The notes under the pieces: generated by a model
What the model was told of the DNA's origin: nothing
Database searches by the model: none
The model's input: the letters and a program-made list of their open reading frames with translations, nothing else
Assembly: GCA_028284445.1 (NCBI GenBank)
Contig: JANQRS010000002.1
Location: 59,465 to 123,464 of the forward strand
Reading direction: 5' to 3'
DNA: 64,000 nucleotides
Origin: Calditrichia bacterium
Lineage (GTDB): Bacteria; Calditrichota; Calditrichia; RBG-13-44-9; J075
Translations under genes and position numbers: made by a program
In this document: in pieces, positions 28,801 through 37,879 of the stretch
Numbering within the stretch: the first letter of the stretch is position 1
Layout of the letters: each line of letters begins with the position of its first letter

Positions 28801-29182
28801 AATCATGCATGTTGAATTCCATTTCGGCCAGTTCAATCTGAACTGGATTGATATCCGTTCATCTCCCTCTTCTGTGCACGATGTAGAGAACGCACCGAAA
28901 CGTTTTGAGTTGATGCAGAATTATCCCAATCCGTTCAATCCGACTACGCAATTTGAATTCCAAATCCCCAAGGCCGGTTTGACCACCCTAAAAATCTACA
29001 ATCTAATTGGTCAGGAAGTCGCCACACTGGTGAATGAGAATTTGAGTCCCGGTAGCTATTCGCATGTCTGGAATGCCGAAAATTTCGCCAGCGGTGTCTA
29101 CTACTATCGCTTGACGGTTGATGCCAATGCTGCGGGCGGGGGGCAATTTGTTAAAACCAGGAAGATGGTGTTGATGAAGTAG
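25850..29182 (+). CDS. GH81 endo-beta-1,3-glucanase with PKD, CBM6 and sorting tail
   Basis: The 1110-residue secreted enzyme cuts beta-1,3-glucan with inversion. A signal peptide covers about 1-36. The GH81 domain (about 45-730) has the family motifs FGADNQINDHHFHASY with general acid D453, and HGDFAEGNNQESSSESM with E530 and E534 as the base candidates. A PKD domain follows (about 762-845), then a CBM6-type module (about 858-1003, IQAEFYD ... GWIEDGEWVEF), and a type IX-like sorting tail (about 1016-1110, QNYPNPFNPTT, FASGVYYYRLT). It is likely the main outer enzyme of the locus. The start at 25850 follows AAGAGGCGG; an alternative ATG at 25846 is out of frame. Confidence 0.95.
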   Translation: MSSKSRFQIKYAIHRKYAFPSLFLLLIFFGLMQLQAQSVSVGSGSYSTVLPAGEVGPQNFTGINVTPKVSSTFDQPVQTNDFWSSLIYSFFNSPYSNILYAHPLNCKAVSGGLEIGYTDNHIFVANDYLYPWAAQLTVGVDGLSTVETLTDHYGDWTVTALWEDGARSMEATLGHGLPYVFFKITGGDAVITSAQMPTIWYQENEVLGLTINGKHYGIFAPSGSNWSGTSTFQSSLNGQDFLSVALLPDTDVATLELFRSHAYAFVINSTVEWTYNESTAELINTYSYETVLKDSNSSNVNETLTALYKHQWKHTSDPLLNYTYQSPRGTMKLYQGNSFTTNLIFSGVLPALPDEGNYNRSILLDFVQEVASETLPVGPTYENGKAMARFTHLVHIADQLGATSERDHFLSEIKSRLENWFTSGGDQEYYYNDSWDVLTGYPSGFGADNQINDHHFHASYAIMSAATVAKYDSAWAAQDQWGGMVNLLIKDADNWDRSDTQFPFLRTFDAYAGHSWAAGHGDFAEGNNQESSSESMNFAAAVVLWGEATSQTDIRDLGVFLYATEASAVDHYWFDVENDVFPEDYGHVAIGMVWGGKGVHSTWFGADPEFIHGINLLPVTSASLYLGRYPDYVLENYNEVVAERSGQPNIWQDILWQYLALSDPNLALSYYYADNDYEPFDGESRAHTYHWLYNLKKMGQVETDISADIPTYGVFRDAADDLTYVAYNAGSQERLVTFSDGFSMQVGPREMTAFSTSPSDPNAPAVLALANKTSGKAPLTVELTGSNSFDPNGSPLSYAWEFGDGATAQVADTTHVFADVGTYTVSLTVTNDLNLSSTDSISITVLGNGTPYLGAAFAVPGKIQAEFYDLGGEGVAYHDNEAFNLGVPFRSEEGVDIEASNDIGGGYNIGWIEDGEWVEFTVDVPEDGLYTLVPYVASVPGGGSLHIEFNGIDVTGNVSVPVTGGWQFWEEVIIPDVFLSAGQQIMHVEFHFGQFNLNWIDIRSSPSSVHDVENAPKRFELMQNYPNPFNPTTQFEFQIPKAGLTTLKIYNLIGQEVATLVNENLSPGSYSHVWNAENFASGVYYYRLTVDANAAGGGQFVKTRKMVLMK

Positions 29183-29287
29183 GGACAAGGGATAGTTTTT
29201 GGCTGAGAGTTCAGAGGCATTTGGTGGGATTTAGTCATACCGACATGTGCGTGTGGTTTCCAACAAATCAAGTCAGATGAGAAGCGC

Positions 29288-30310
29288 TTAAATTTTGAAT
29301 TTGTGGAAGTTGGTTAGTTCCTCATAATTGTTTGGAAACACAGAATCGACATACGAATATTGGTCAATTTTATCGAGGCTACCAGGCTGGTAGGCCAGCA
29401 CTCTATCTTGACGTCTCCGTCTTACACTCTCATGAATCGGGCCTCTGATCTCCCGATCTCTTTTTCTCCCCAAACGCCAAATGTGCACTGCAGAATCTCT
29501 CATAAATCCTCGGTAGTTTGGAGAAATGCGAGATTTTAGATAGTCTGTATCAAGGAGCAAACCATGCTTCGATGCTTTGCTTAACATCCAGAGAAGTGCA
29601 ATATCCGACAAGCCAGCATCTAAATATCCTCCACCAATATTGGAATGGACGCCGGCAAACCAAACTTGTTCAATAATTTGATCGTGACCTTTGTTCTCTT
29701 CATCCCATAGGACAGGCGAAAACGTGTTTCGCCTTTCATCGATCGCCAGTGCTTGGTATCCGGCTTTAACGAAAGGACTTAAACTAATGTCATGAAATTT
29801 TGTCCGTTTAGATAGACCATATAGCGCGCTGACAGTGTCCCAAACGCCAACCATTTCTATATGACATGTTTTTGAACCGGCTTGTTTTCGGAAGCGTTCC
29901 GCTTCTTTTTCATCACCGCGGCGATAAATCTCATATGCTTCCAGAACTAAAGAAGACTTGTTCTTTGGCAAGAGACCACACCACTTTATCAGCCCGGTGA
30001 GACTGCGGGACGTATAAGCACCGCGGCTAAATCCAAAGAGAAATACCTTGTCACCGGGTTCGTATAGATCGATTAGTTGTTTATAAGCATCTCGCACGTT
30101 TTTGGATAGTCCTAATCCGGTAATGCCTCCAGTCAGTTTACCAATTTTCCCTGTGCCAACCCCAGGATCATACCAGACAAATTGTCGGGAGGGATCTCTG
30201 ATATCTGCTGCCCAGGCCGCCTTCACGACATTAGTTGGAGCGCTCGTGCCGCGATCTTCTTTGTCTCGGTAATTCCATGTGCCATCTGAGCACAGGACAA
30301 TATTCTTCAT
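29288..30310 (-). CDS. DUF2235 alpha/beta hydrolase (Tle1-like phospholipase family)
   Basis: The 340-residue cytoplasmic-looking protein carries the DUF2235 blocks: IVLCSDGTWN at the start, the nucleophile elbow GFSRGAYTSRSLTG (Ser about 97), GVWDTVSALYG, and WFAGVHSNIGGGY with the probable catalytic His. The family includes the Tle1 type VI lipase effectors, but no type VI, VgrG or immunity gene is nearby and there is no signal peptide. AGAGGA precedes the start. It is divergent from the LecA-like and subtilisin genes, with 229 bp between, and may share their regulation. The substrate is unknown. Confidence 0.85.
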   Translation of the reverse strand: MKNIVLCSDGTWNYRDKEDRGTSAPTNVVKAAWAADIRDPSRQFVWYDPGVGTGKIGKLTGGITGLGLSKNVRDAYKQLIDLYEPGDKVFLFGFSRGAYTSRSLTGLIKWCGLLPKNKSSLVLEAYEIYRRGDEKEAERFRKQAGSKTCHIEMVGVWDTVSALYGLSKRTKFHDISLSPFVKAGYQALAIDERRNTFSPVLWDEENKGHDQIIEQVWFAGVHSNIGGGYLDAGLSDIALLWMLSKASKHGLLLDTDYLKSRISPNYRGFMRDSAVHIWRLGRKRDREIRGPIHESVRRRRQDRVLAYQPGSLDKIDQYSYVDSVFPNNYEELTNFHKFKI

Positions 30311-30539
30311 TTTGAAATTCCTCTCTCGCTTGAGATCTGGCGCTCCGGGTTAATTTGGGGAAAGCGTGTGTGAAGTGCTAAAAGGTTAATGTCTTTTCAG
30401 TTAAATTGCAACGACTGTCCTGTGCTAATTTAGAAGAGTTGAAAAATTATAGGAACTATAGTTTGATGTAACGTCGTAGAAGGAATACATCTGGTAGTTT
30501 ATGTATACATAGAGCTTGAATAAATAGGAGTGGTTGGCG

Positions 30540-30896
30540 ATGGCAACAGTTTTTAGCGAAAAAAAATGGAATGATACTGGAATCGATTTGGTCAAGGGTA
30601 AGAAGTATCGCTACAGTGCAAACGGGGAGTGGATTGATTTATCTATCCGTACTGATGCCGATGGATTTACTAAATGGTATATGGCGGTCATGAATTGGTC
30701 AAAGCGTAATCCTGGGTCAAACTGGTTCCGCCTGATGGGTGCTGTCGACAAAATAGATGAATATACAATTGAAATGGGTAAGGAAGGTGTGTTTGTTGCA
30801 CCGGAATCCGGACGCTTGTGGGCCTATGCCAATGATGCACCATTCGCCTATGGTAATAATTGTGGATCTGTAGAATTGCTAGTTGAAGAAATTTGA
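30540..30896 (+). CDS. LecA (PA-IL)-like small lectin domain protein
   Basis: The 118-residue protein has no signal peptide. Its end, FVAPESGRLWAYANDAPF then AYGNNCGSVELLV, parallels the calcium/galactose site of Pseudomonas LecA (NDVPGTYGNNSG): the Asp and both Asn ligands are kept, while Thr is replaced by Ala. The middle YRYSANGEWIDLS strand also fits this beta-sandwich. Sugar or lipid binding is therefore plausible but unproven. ATG 30540 is chosen because TAGGAG at 30525-30530 is well spaced for it and too close for the TTG at 30534. The subtilisin gene starts 34 bp after its stop, so the two are probably one operon. Confidence 0.6.
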   Translation: MATVFSEKKWNDTGIDLVKGKKYRYSANGEWIDLSIRTDADGFTKWYMAVMNWSKRNPGSNWFRLMGAVDKIDEYTIEMGKEGVFVAPESGRLWAYANDAPFAYGNNCGSVELLVEEI

Positions 30897-30930
30897 AGCG
30901 AATAATGATACACCCGAAGAGGACTCGACT

Positions 30931-33111
30931 ATGAAGGCAGACAAGAAAATCAATGGAATTACGGTAAATACTTTCGAAACGCTACTGATGACGGCACGCA
31001 GAGTCTTGACGTTGCTATCCCAAAGCTATGGTCAAAATGAATTTACACTTGTCGAGCTAAGAGACAAAAATATAGCAACAGCTGATGCATTAATTCTGAA
31101 ACGGTCTCCCGAACTGGCAATTGTGAGTCGATCTGTCAGACGAAAGTTGCTTTCAGCGCTCTTTGAATGTTTTGCAGATGATCTAATTATGCTGCAACCC
31201 CACACCATCGATTCTAGTGAAGGAATTGATGATGAAGAGGATATGACAGAGAATAATAATGAAATGCGCATATTGGTTGAAGCAGAGGAAAATAACAATG
31301 TACCTTTATCCTCGCCACATCAGCTTGGGCTAGGCGTGAGCTGCATAACTTTACGTATTTCATCAGACGCTACTGAGAAGGATGTTCAATCTTTGATTGA
31401 ATCGCTGGTAGAGGGCTGGACAATATCGCCTCTCCTTGGACTCGAGAGATTTTATACTGTATGTCCACCGGCTGGTGAACGAATTGAAGTGCAGCAGGCA
31501 TGGGATATAACTCATAAAATATTGGAGGCCAACTTTGTTGAATATGCAGAACCGGCTATTTATCAATTACCGGATGAGCCAGTTTTAGATGCTGAAGGCG
31601 AGTCGGAGAGCGACTTTCAAGTATTGTCTTCTATCCGCACCTGGGGGGCACAAGATCATGAAGTCAAAGAAACAGAGAAATCTCCAGAATGGTCACTGGA
31701 AAAGACTCACGCAAAAGAGGCTTGGCAGGCAGGAAAGGAGGGGCAGGCAGTGCTAATTGGACACATTGACACTGGTTATACTTGGCACCCTGAACTGGCG
31801 CCAAATTTGCGTGTTGATCTCGGTGCCGACACGTGGGATAAGGATCGGTGGCCTGAGGATAGCCTGGATCCTTCCCTTCTAGACAAACTTCGAAATGTTT
31901 TGCCGGTGGTGCAAGCTGGTCATGGAACAAATACGGCCTCTGTTATTGCCAGTCCGGTTGGAAAGAATGGGAAACATGATGGTGAATTTGGCATAACCGG
32001 AACAGCGCCAAAAGCTGCCATTATCCCGATTCGCTCAACTCCATCGGTCGTGATTCTTCGGACCGGTAGTCAACCGGAAGTTGCTGCAGGTATTATGCAC
32101 GCGATTCGTAGTGGAGCCCAAGTCATCTCAATGAGCCTCGGTGGGCCGGTTAATTCTGCTGCACTGAACGAAGCTGTATTGGCAGCGCTTGATGCCGGAG
32201 TCATCGTTTGTGCGGCAGCCGGCAATGTTGTGACCCGGGAAAATTGGTTAACTCGTGTAATGTATCCAGCCGCAATCCCTGGAGTTGTCGCTGTCGCTGG
32301 TTGTGATTTTCACTACCGGCCATGGCGAGACACTTGTAGGGGACCGCAGGTTGTTGTTACCGCACCGGGAACGGATGTTTGGAGGGCGACTGCAAAGCTT
32401 AAAGGGATTGGCAGGAGAACGATTACAAAATATAGCACTGGTCGTGGCAGCGGTACATCATACGCCGTTGCTACAGTTGCCGGTATTGCTGCGTGTTGGT
32501 TGAATCGCTGGGGTGGTTGGCATGCCTTAAGAGATAGGTTCAATGGTGAAACACGGCGTATTCCTGAAGCCTTTATTGACTGCATCAAGCGTCATGAAGC
32601 GATTCCGATTGTAATTCCTGATGGTCAGCCCAAGGATTTGAAGATTAAGGGGTATCCCGCGTTTAATGCCAGCGATTTTGGAGTGGGTGTTATTCACGCC
32701 GGAAATCTCATGCAGGTTGAGTTACCGGCAGCGACGGATCTGCGTATTATGTCCACCTTGGACAGTGAAACACAAGTCAGCGCTTCTCATGAAGTTTTCT
32801 ACGAAGTAAAACGTGTGTTCCCGGCATTTTCAAAGCATCTGATTCGACAGATTTTATCCAACGAGCTTGGGCTTGCGGAGAATCATTTAGATGTTTTCTT
32901 GAACAAGCATGGTCGCGAGTTTGTGCATCATTTATCTACTTCTGAACGTATGCGGAATCGACTCGAGTTTTTGCTAAACTCAAGTATGGCGGACGTAGTG
33001 ACAGACAATATGGTCTTAAGTAGTGAGGAACAATTGTTGCTCTCAGAGGGCTCCTTGAGGCAAGAACTGCTTTTAAACGGATCAAATACCTTGATTGCCG
33101 ACCTACAATGA
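30931..33111 (+). CDS. Leaderless subtilisin-like (S8) protease with N- and C-terminal extra domains
   Basis: The protein has 726 residues from ATG 30931 (AGAGG upstream); a TTG at 30883 would add 16 residues and overlap the lectin gene. There is no signal peptide. Residues 1-100 form a helical domain of unknown type, followed by an acidic linker and a propeptide/inhibitor-like part. The S8 domain has Asp280 (HIDTGY), His331 (GHGTNTASV), oxyanion Asn432 (AAAGN) and Ser510 (GTSYAVATVAG), all intact. A helical C-terminal part of about 130 residues follows (HEVFYEVKRVFPAFSKHLI). A cytoplasmic active protease beside a lectin-like protein and a lipase-like hydrolase suggests a regulated toxin or defence unit; this is inference. 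Confidence 0.85.
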   Translation: MKADKKINGITVNTFETLLMTARRVLTLLSQSYGQNEFTLVELRDKNIATADALILKRSPELAIVSRSVRRKLLSALFECFADDLIMLQPHTIDSSEGIDDEEDMTENNNEMRILVEAEENNNVPLSSPHQLGLGVSCITLRISSDATEKDVQSLIESLVEGWTISPLLGLERFYTVCPPAGERIEVQQAWDITHKILEANFVEYAEPAIYQLPDEPVLDAEGESESDFQVLSSIRTWGAQDHEVKETEKSPEWSLEKTHAKEAWQAGKEGQAVLIGHIDTGYTWHPELAPNLRVDLGADTWDKDRWPEDSLDPSLLDKLRNVLPVVQAGHGTNTASVIASPVGKNGKHDGEFGITGTAPKAAIIPIRSTPSVVILRTGSQPEVAAGIMHAIRSGAQVISMSLGGPVNSAALNEAVLAALDAGVIVCAAAGNVVTRENWLTRVMYPAAIPGVVAVAGCDFHYRPWRDTCRGPQVVVTAPGTDVWRATAKLKGIGRRTITKYSTGRGSGTSYAVATVAGIAACWLNRWGGWHALRDRFNGETRRIPEAFIDCIKRHEAIPIVIPDGQPKDLKIKGYPAFNASDFGVGVIHAGNLMQVELPAATDLRIMSTLDSETQVSASHEVFYEVKRVFPAFSKHLIRQILSNELGLAENHLDVFLNKHGREFVHHLSTSERMRNRLEFLLNSSMADVVTDNMVLSSEEQLLLSEGSLRQELLLNGSNTLIADLQ

Positions 33112-33153
33112 CGAATTATGGAACATAAATAATCGACATATTTCAAAGTTTTA

Positions 33154-33184
33154 TGTTCGTGCGCGGCAAAGCCGCGCACGAACA
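33154..33184. terminator. Bidirectional hairpin between the subtilisin and acsA genes
   Basis: A perfect 14-bp stem TGTTCGTGCGCGGC / GCCGCGCACGAACA with loop AAA lies between the two convergent stops. It belongs to the same GTGCGC-type triloop hairpin family as 39628-39650 and 39676-39698. Confidence 0.65.
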
Positions 33185-33213
33185 ATGTTTCAATACTTCA
33201 ATCTTAAATGTCC

Positions 33214-35139
33214 TTATTTCCCACCCTTAATCAATGCTTCAACCACGCTTGGATCGGCCAATGTGGAGACATCACCAACGTTCTCCATATCGCCCTCGGC
33301 GATCTTGCGCAGAATACGACGCATGATTTTACCGGAGCGGGTTTTCGGCAGTGCCGGCGTGAATTGGATCTTTTCCGGTGTGGCATGCGGTCCAATAATT
33401 TCCCGCACTGATGCCTTGATGCCTTTTTCCACGTCTTCATTGACTTCTACGCCGTTCATCAGGGTCACAAAGGCATAGATTGCTTCACCTTTGATATCAT
33501 GCGGATAACCGACCACCGCTGCTTCAGCAACGCCATTGGCCTTCCCGCAAGCGCCTTCCACTTCAGCCGTACCAATACGATGCCCGGAAACGTTTAGAAC
33601 GTCATCAACGCGACCGGTAATCCAGAAATACCCGTCTTCATCGCGCTTGGCGCCGTCGCCGGTAAAGTAATACCCGGGAAAGCGGGCAAAATAAACGTCC
33701 TTAAAGCGCGCGTGATCACCATAAACGGTGCGCATCAAAGACGGCCAGGCATGCTTGATAGCCAGATAGCCCTGGGTTGCGCCTTCCAACTCGTTACCTT
33801 GTTCGTCAAGTAACACCGGTTCTACGCCAAAGAAAGGCAAGGTAGCCGAGCCTGGTTTTGTAGGGGTTGCACCCGGCAGGGGAGTTATCAACATACCGCC
33901 GGTTTCAGTCTGCCACCAGGTATCGATAATAGGGCAGCTTTCCTGACCGATTACTTTGTGATACCAGACCCACTCGGGCTCCTTAATCGGCTCGCCAACT
34001 GTACCCAATAGTTTCAGCGATGACAGGTCGTAGCCTTCCGGCCACTTATCACCTTGCTTCATCAAGGCGCGAATGGCAGTCGGTGCAGTATAGAACTGAT
34101 TGACCTTATGCTTCTCGACAATCTGCCAGAAGCGGCCAAAGTCCGGATAATTCGGTACGCCTTCATACATCATGGTAATAGCGCGATTGGCCATCGGGCC
34201 ATAAATGATGTATGAATGACCGGTAATCCAGCCAATATCGGCTGTGCACCAATAGACATCGTCTTCCTTATAATCGAATACCACTTCGTGGGTATAGGAG
34301 GTATATAGCAGATAGCCACCGTTGGTGTGCAATACACCTTTCGGCTTACCGGTTGATCCGGAGGTGTAGAGAATAAACAGCGGATCTTCGGCATCGAGCT
34401 CGGCTGCCGGACAATCATCACTGGCTCTTGCCATTTCTTCATGCCACCACAGATCACGGCCATCCTGCATATTGACGTTTTCGCCGGTGCGTTGCACAAC
34501 CACCACTTTTTCAATGGACGGGCAATCTTCAACGGCTTTGTCGGCATTGGCCTTCATGGCGATGTCGCGTTTGACACCACGCATGGCAGTATCTTGTGTC
34601 AGAAGAATTTTACAGGAAGAATCATTGATGCGATCACGAAGCGAATCAGCGCTAAAGGCCCCGAAAACGATGGAGTGAACTGCGCCGATGCGCGCACAAG
34701 CGAGCATGGCAAAGGCCAGTTCCGGGATCATTTGCATGTAGATACAAACGCGGTCCCCTTTTTCAATACCATTGTCCTTGAGAACGTTTGCGAACTTCTT
34801 CACTTCCGTCAGCACGTCTGCATAAGTGAACGTCTTCGATTCATTCGGATCATTTCCTTCCCAGATGATGGCCGTTTTATCTCCCTGGCCGGCCTCAACA
34901 TGGCGGTCCAGACAGTTGTAACTTGCATTAATCTTCCCGCCTTTAAACCAGGAGATATTAGCGTTAACGAAATCATACTCACGAACCTGATCCCATTTTT
35001 TAAACCAGGTTAAGCGTTCGGCCTTTTCGCTCCAAAAGGCCTCCGGGTCAGCAATCGAGCGTTCATATTCCGCGCGATATTGATCCAGAGAGTTAAAATA
35101 GGCATCTTTGGAAAAATTCGAATCGGGTCTGTATTTCAT
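33214..35139 (-). CDS. acsA: Acetyl-CoA synthetase (AMP-forming)
   Basis: It activates acetate to acetyl-CoA through acetyl-AMP in the cytoplasm. The 641-residue length is typical. The N-terminal ACAS_N region is followed by the AMP-binding motif YTSGSTGKPKG, the ITGHSYIIYGPM block, DTWWQTETGG, and the C-terminal PKTRSGKIMRR with the lysine that is usually acetylated for control. AGGAGG precedes the start. With the malate synthase at 38001 it points to growth on acetate or other C2 compounds. It is convergent with the subtilisin gene. Confidence 0.97.
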   Translation of the reverse strand: MKYRPDSNFSKDAYFNSLDQYRAEYERSIADPEAFWSEKAERLTWFKKWDQVREYDFVNANISWFKGGKINASYNCLDRHVEAGQGDKTAIIWEGNDPNESKTFTYADVLTEVKKFANVLKDNGIEKGDRVCIYMQMIPELAFAMLACARIGAVHSIVFGAFSADSLRDRINDSSCKILLTQDTAMRGVKRDIAMKANADKAVEDCPSIEKVVVVQRTGENVNMQDGRDLWWHEEMARASDDCPAAELDAEDPLFILYTSGSTGKPKGVLHTNGGYLLYTSYTHEVVFDYKEDDVYWCTADIGWITGHSYIIYGPMANRAITMMYEGVPNYPDFGRFWQIVEKHKVNQFYTAPTAIRALMKQGDKWPEGYDLSSLKLLGTVGEPIKEPEWVWYHKVIGQESCPIIDTWWQTETGGMLITPLPGATPTKPGSATLPFFGVEPVLLDEQGNELEGATQGYLAIKHAWPSLMRTVYGDHARFKDVYFARFPGYYFTGDGAKRDEDGYFWITGRVDDVLNVSGHRIGTAEVEGACGKANGVAEAAVVGYPHDIKGEAIYAFVTLMNGVEVNEDVEKGIKASVREIIGPHATPEKIQFTPALPKTRSGKIMRRILRKIAEGDMENVGDVSTLADPSVVEALIKGGK

Positions 35140-35530
35140 TTATCCTCCTGTGATATAAATGTGATCCCGTTGGAGGGGGTGTGCCGCTGGAACGGGTTAA
35201 CTTGGATTACCTCGGCAATAAAAGCCTTGAATCAAAAGTAGCATGTTGTTCTGAATATAAATGGATGATTACGACAGAACAAGGCTCAATCATGTATGAT
35301 GATGTATATTGTACAATGAATTCGACAGGAAAGGTGATACAGGCTGGAAACTGGTCGATTGATTTCTAAAATATTCGCTCTTAAGTGAGTGCGACATGGC
35401 CTCTCCATGAATTTCCCAGCTTTAATCAGAATTTTAGCAAAAAGCGCTAATATTAAAATATAACACGAAAATGGAATTTGTTTGTAGACAAACGGCCAAT
35501 CGATGGCCAGCGTATTTATGGAGTTTGATG
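35140..35530. other. Intergenic region between acsA and the VCBS protein gene
   Basis: This divergent gap should hold the promoters of both genes. A 62-codon frame at 35181-35369 starts with GTG one base after a G-rich stretch and shows no family likeness, so it was not called. No repeat or strong hairpin was seen. Confidence 0.4.
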
Positions 35531-37852
35531 ATGAGTGGACGGTCTTTTTTCTTATTGATTCTGATAGTACTGATGGCCTCACCGATGTTTTCGCAACATT
35601 GGGTGACCGATGTCTCTCCGAAGCCGAATAGTTATGATGCCTGGAAAAATCCGGCAATTTCCATTGCATTTAATTCTGCAATAAACAGTGCATCACTATC
35701 AGATAGCAGCATCACGATTAGTGGCGGAGTAAGCGGAAGGCGCTTTGCATCAATCGAATATGATGCGGCTCAGCAGACCGCTTTCCTTGAGATTGGGCGC
35801 GACTTTTTTCCCGGTGAAGAAGTAACCATTACAGTCACTTCAAAGGTGGCGGATTTATCAGGCAATTTAATGCCTGATCCCTTTATCTGGCGTTTTACAA
35901 TAGCTGCATATTCCGGTAGCGCAGTTTTTGCATCGGCTGTGGAAGTCGCCGAAAACATGGGTTCTCCAACTGCGGTCGATGTCGATGCGGATGGCGATCT
36001 GGATCTTGTCGGCAGCAAAGGAACCACATTTCCCGATAGCTTGCTGGTATTTGTTAATGATGGATCAGCGGCTTTTAGCAGAGCAGGTGCATATGGCATT
36101 GGTCTGGTGCCGGTGGCGATTGCTGCGGGTGATCTTAATGGTGATGGTGCCCAGGACCTGATTGTTGGACATAATGATGGGCCTGATTTCCTTTTTATTA
36201 TGATGAACGATGGTTTCGGTGGTTTCTTGGCCAGCGATACGTTGCAATTAACCTACGAACCCTGGGGACTGGGTGCCAACGATGTGGACGGTGATGGTGA
36301 TCTCGATCTGACAATGTCCGGCTTCGGCGCGATGATTTTTGATGTTTTTATTAATGATGGTCAGGGAGGATTTGTCCAGGGAAATACCATAACGGTCGGA
36401 GAAGAAGCTGCTTCGCTTGTGACGGGCGATTTTGACGGTGATGGCGACCTCGATGGCGCCACCGGTAATTTACAAAGCGCTAACCTCTCTATTCTGGAAA
36501 ATGATGGTAGCGGCGCTTTTAGCAATGTCAACACAATTGCAGTGGGCAACGGTGCCTGGACAATGGTTGGCGGCGATATTGAAGGGGATGGCGATATTGA
36601 TTTGATACCCGTTATTAGCGACGCCAGCAGATTCGAAATTATTCGGAACGACAATGGTATATTTACTGCTGATACCACATATCTTTTGCCTGCCGGAGCG
36701 GATGTTATCGATGGTGCTGACTTTGATGGAGATCGGGATCTCGATCTCATCTTTGCCGAAAGTCCCGGAGCGCGGATTCGCATCTATTCTAACGATGGCC
36801 AGGGGAAATTTGCGCAGTCCGCAGCAATAACTGCACCCAATTCACCGGAAAGAATCTGCGTTGCCGATTTTGATAATGATGGCGACATGGATTTCGTCAG
36901 CAATAGTAACGATGCCTTGCGCCTCTACCTGAATGAAACAATTGAACCAGCCATTTTTATCGATGGGGTGGTTATTGATTTGGGAGCGGAGTGTATCGGG
37001 GATACACTGATTTCTCAAATTGCTGTCACAAATCTGGGTATGGAAACCCTTATCGTCGATTCAATTAGCCTTTCCTCCGACAGCGTATTTAGCGCCCTTC
37101 TCACTTTTGACAGCTTATCGAGTCTCGAAAGCGGTAGTATAGATGTCGAATTTCGGCCCGTTGCCGAGGATTTGTATGAAACTGAAATACAAGTGTTCTC
37201 TAACGATCCACGAAATCCGCTTAAGCGGATTCTGTTAAGAGGGACCCACAACACCGAGCCTGTTTTTACCGACTTACCGGATTCGATCCGCTTTGAGGCA
37301 GATGTTTCATATGATATCAACTTATGGGATTTTGTTGAAGATGCGGAATCACCGGATAACTTGCTTACATTCCACATCGAGCCGGCAGATACATTTCTGA
37401 CCGCAACCTACGATTCTTCCAGTGGTGAGCTACACCTTATGGCCAATCAGGATCCGCAAACGGGTTCATTTACTACCTGGTTAAATATAGCGGTATTTGA
37501 TGAAGCCGGCGCTGGTGCTGAAGATTCAATATTTGTAGAAATCTTGCGCGGCTTGGCAATAGATGATGTAACATCCGGGAAATTACCGGAAACATTCTTT
37601 ATCGATCAAAACTTCCCAAATCCCTTTAATCCGACTACTACTATCCGCTACGGATTACCAAACGCAGAAGAGGTTGATATTCGCATATACAACTTGCTGG
37701 GGCAGGAAGTGGCGGTTTTGATTAAGGAAAGGCAGGCAGCCGGGTTTTATTCTTTGCAATTTGACTCCGGGCATCTGGCAAGCGGCATCTATTTTTATCG
37801 CATGAAGAGCGGGCAATTTCTGGAGACTCGACGCATGACGCTGTTGCGCTAA
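35531..37852 (+). CDS. Secreted FG-GAP/VCBS-repeat protein with sorting tail
   Basis: The 773-residue protein has a signal peptide ending MASPMFSQ. A Big_5-type Ig-like domain follows (about 25-120), then about seven FG-GAP/VCBS repeats with calcium-binding D-x-D-x-D-G-D loops such as DVDADGDLDL, DFDGDGDLDGA and DFDNDGDMDF (about 130-470), an Ig-like choice-of-anchor D type domain (about 480-590), a cadherin-like part and the sorting tail with QNFPNPFNPTTTIRYGL (about 690-773). A beta-propeller for adhesion or binding is likely. The start is ATG 35531, 7 bp after GGAG; the upstream in-frame ATG at 35471 would bury the signal peptide. Confidence 0.85.
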   Translation: MSGRSFFLLILIVLMASPMFSQHWVTDVSPKPNSYDAWKNPAISIAFNSAINSASLSDSSITISGGVSGRRFASIEYDAAQQTAFLEIGRDFFPGEEVTITVTSKVADLSGNLMPDPFIWRFTIAAYSGSAVFASAVEVAENMGSPTAVDVDADGDLDLVGSKGTTFPDSLLVFVNDGSAAFSRAGAYGIGLVPVAIAAGDLNGDGAQDLIVGHNDGPDFLFIMMNDGFGGFLASDTLQLTYEPWGLGANDVDGDGDLDLTMSGFGAMIFDVFINDGQGGFVQGNTITVGEEAASLVTGDFDGDGDLDGATGNLQSANLSILENDGSGAFSNVNTIAVGNGAWTMVGGDIEGDGDIDLIPVISDASRFEIIRNDNGIFTADTTYLLPAGADVIDGADFDGDRDLDLIFAESPGARIRIYSNDGQGKFAQSAAITAPNSPERICVADFDNDGDMDFVSNSNDALRLYLNETIEPAIFIDGVVIDLGAECIGDTLISQIAVTNLGMETLIVDSISLSSDSVFSALLTFDSLSSLESGSIDVEFRPVAEDLYETEIQVFSNDPRNPLKRILLRGTHNTEPVFTDLPDSIRFEADVSYDINLWDFVEDAESPDNLLTFHIEPADTFLTATYDSSSGELHLMANQDPQTGSFTTWLNIAVFDEAGAGAEDSIFVEILRGLAIDDVTSGKLPETFFIDQNFPNPFNPTTTIRYGLPNAEEVDIRIYNLLGQEVAVLIKERQAAGFYSLQFDSGHLASGIYFYRMKSGQFLETRRMTLLR

Positions 37853-37879
37853 GTGCATTCAAATAAGTGGTGCCACTTC

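Noticed and set aside
29288..30310. Type VI secretion effector gene
   Set aside because: No vgrG, PAAR, Hcp or immunity gene is nearby; only the DUF2235 fold is shared.
35181..35369. 62-codon frame on the plus strand between acsA and the VCBS gene
   Set aside because: GTG start one base after a G-rich stretch, no family likeness, and it lies in an expected promoter region.
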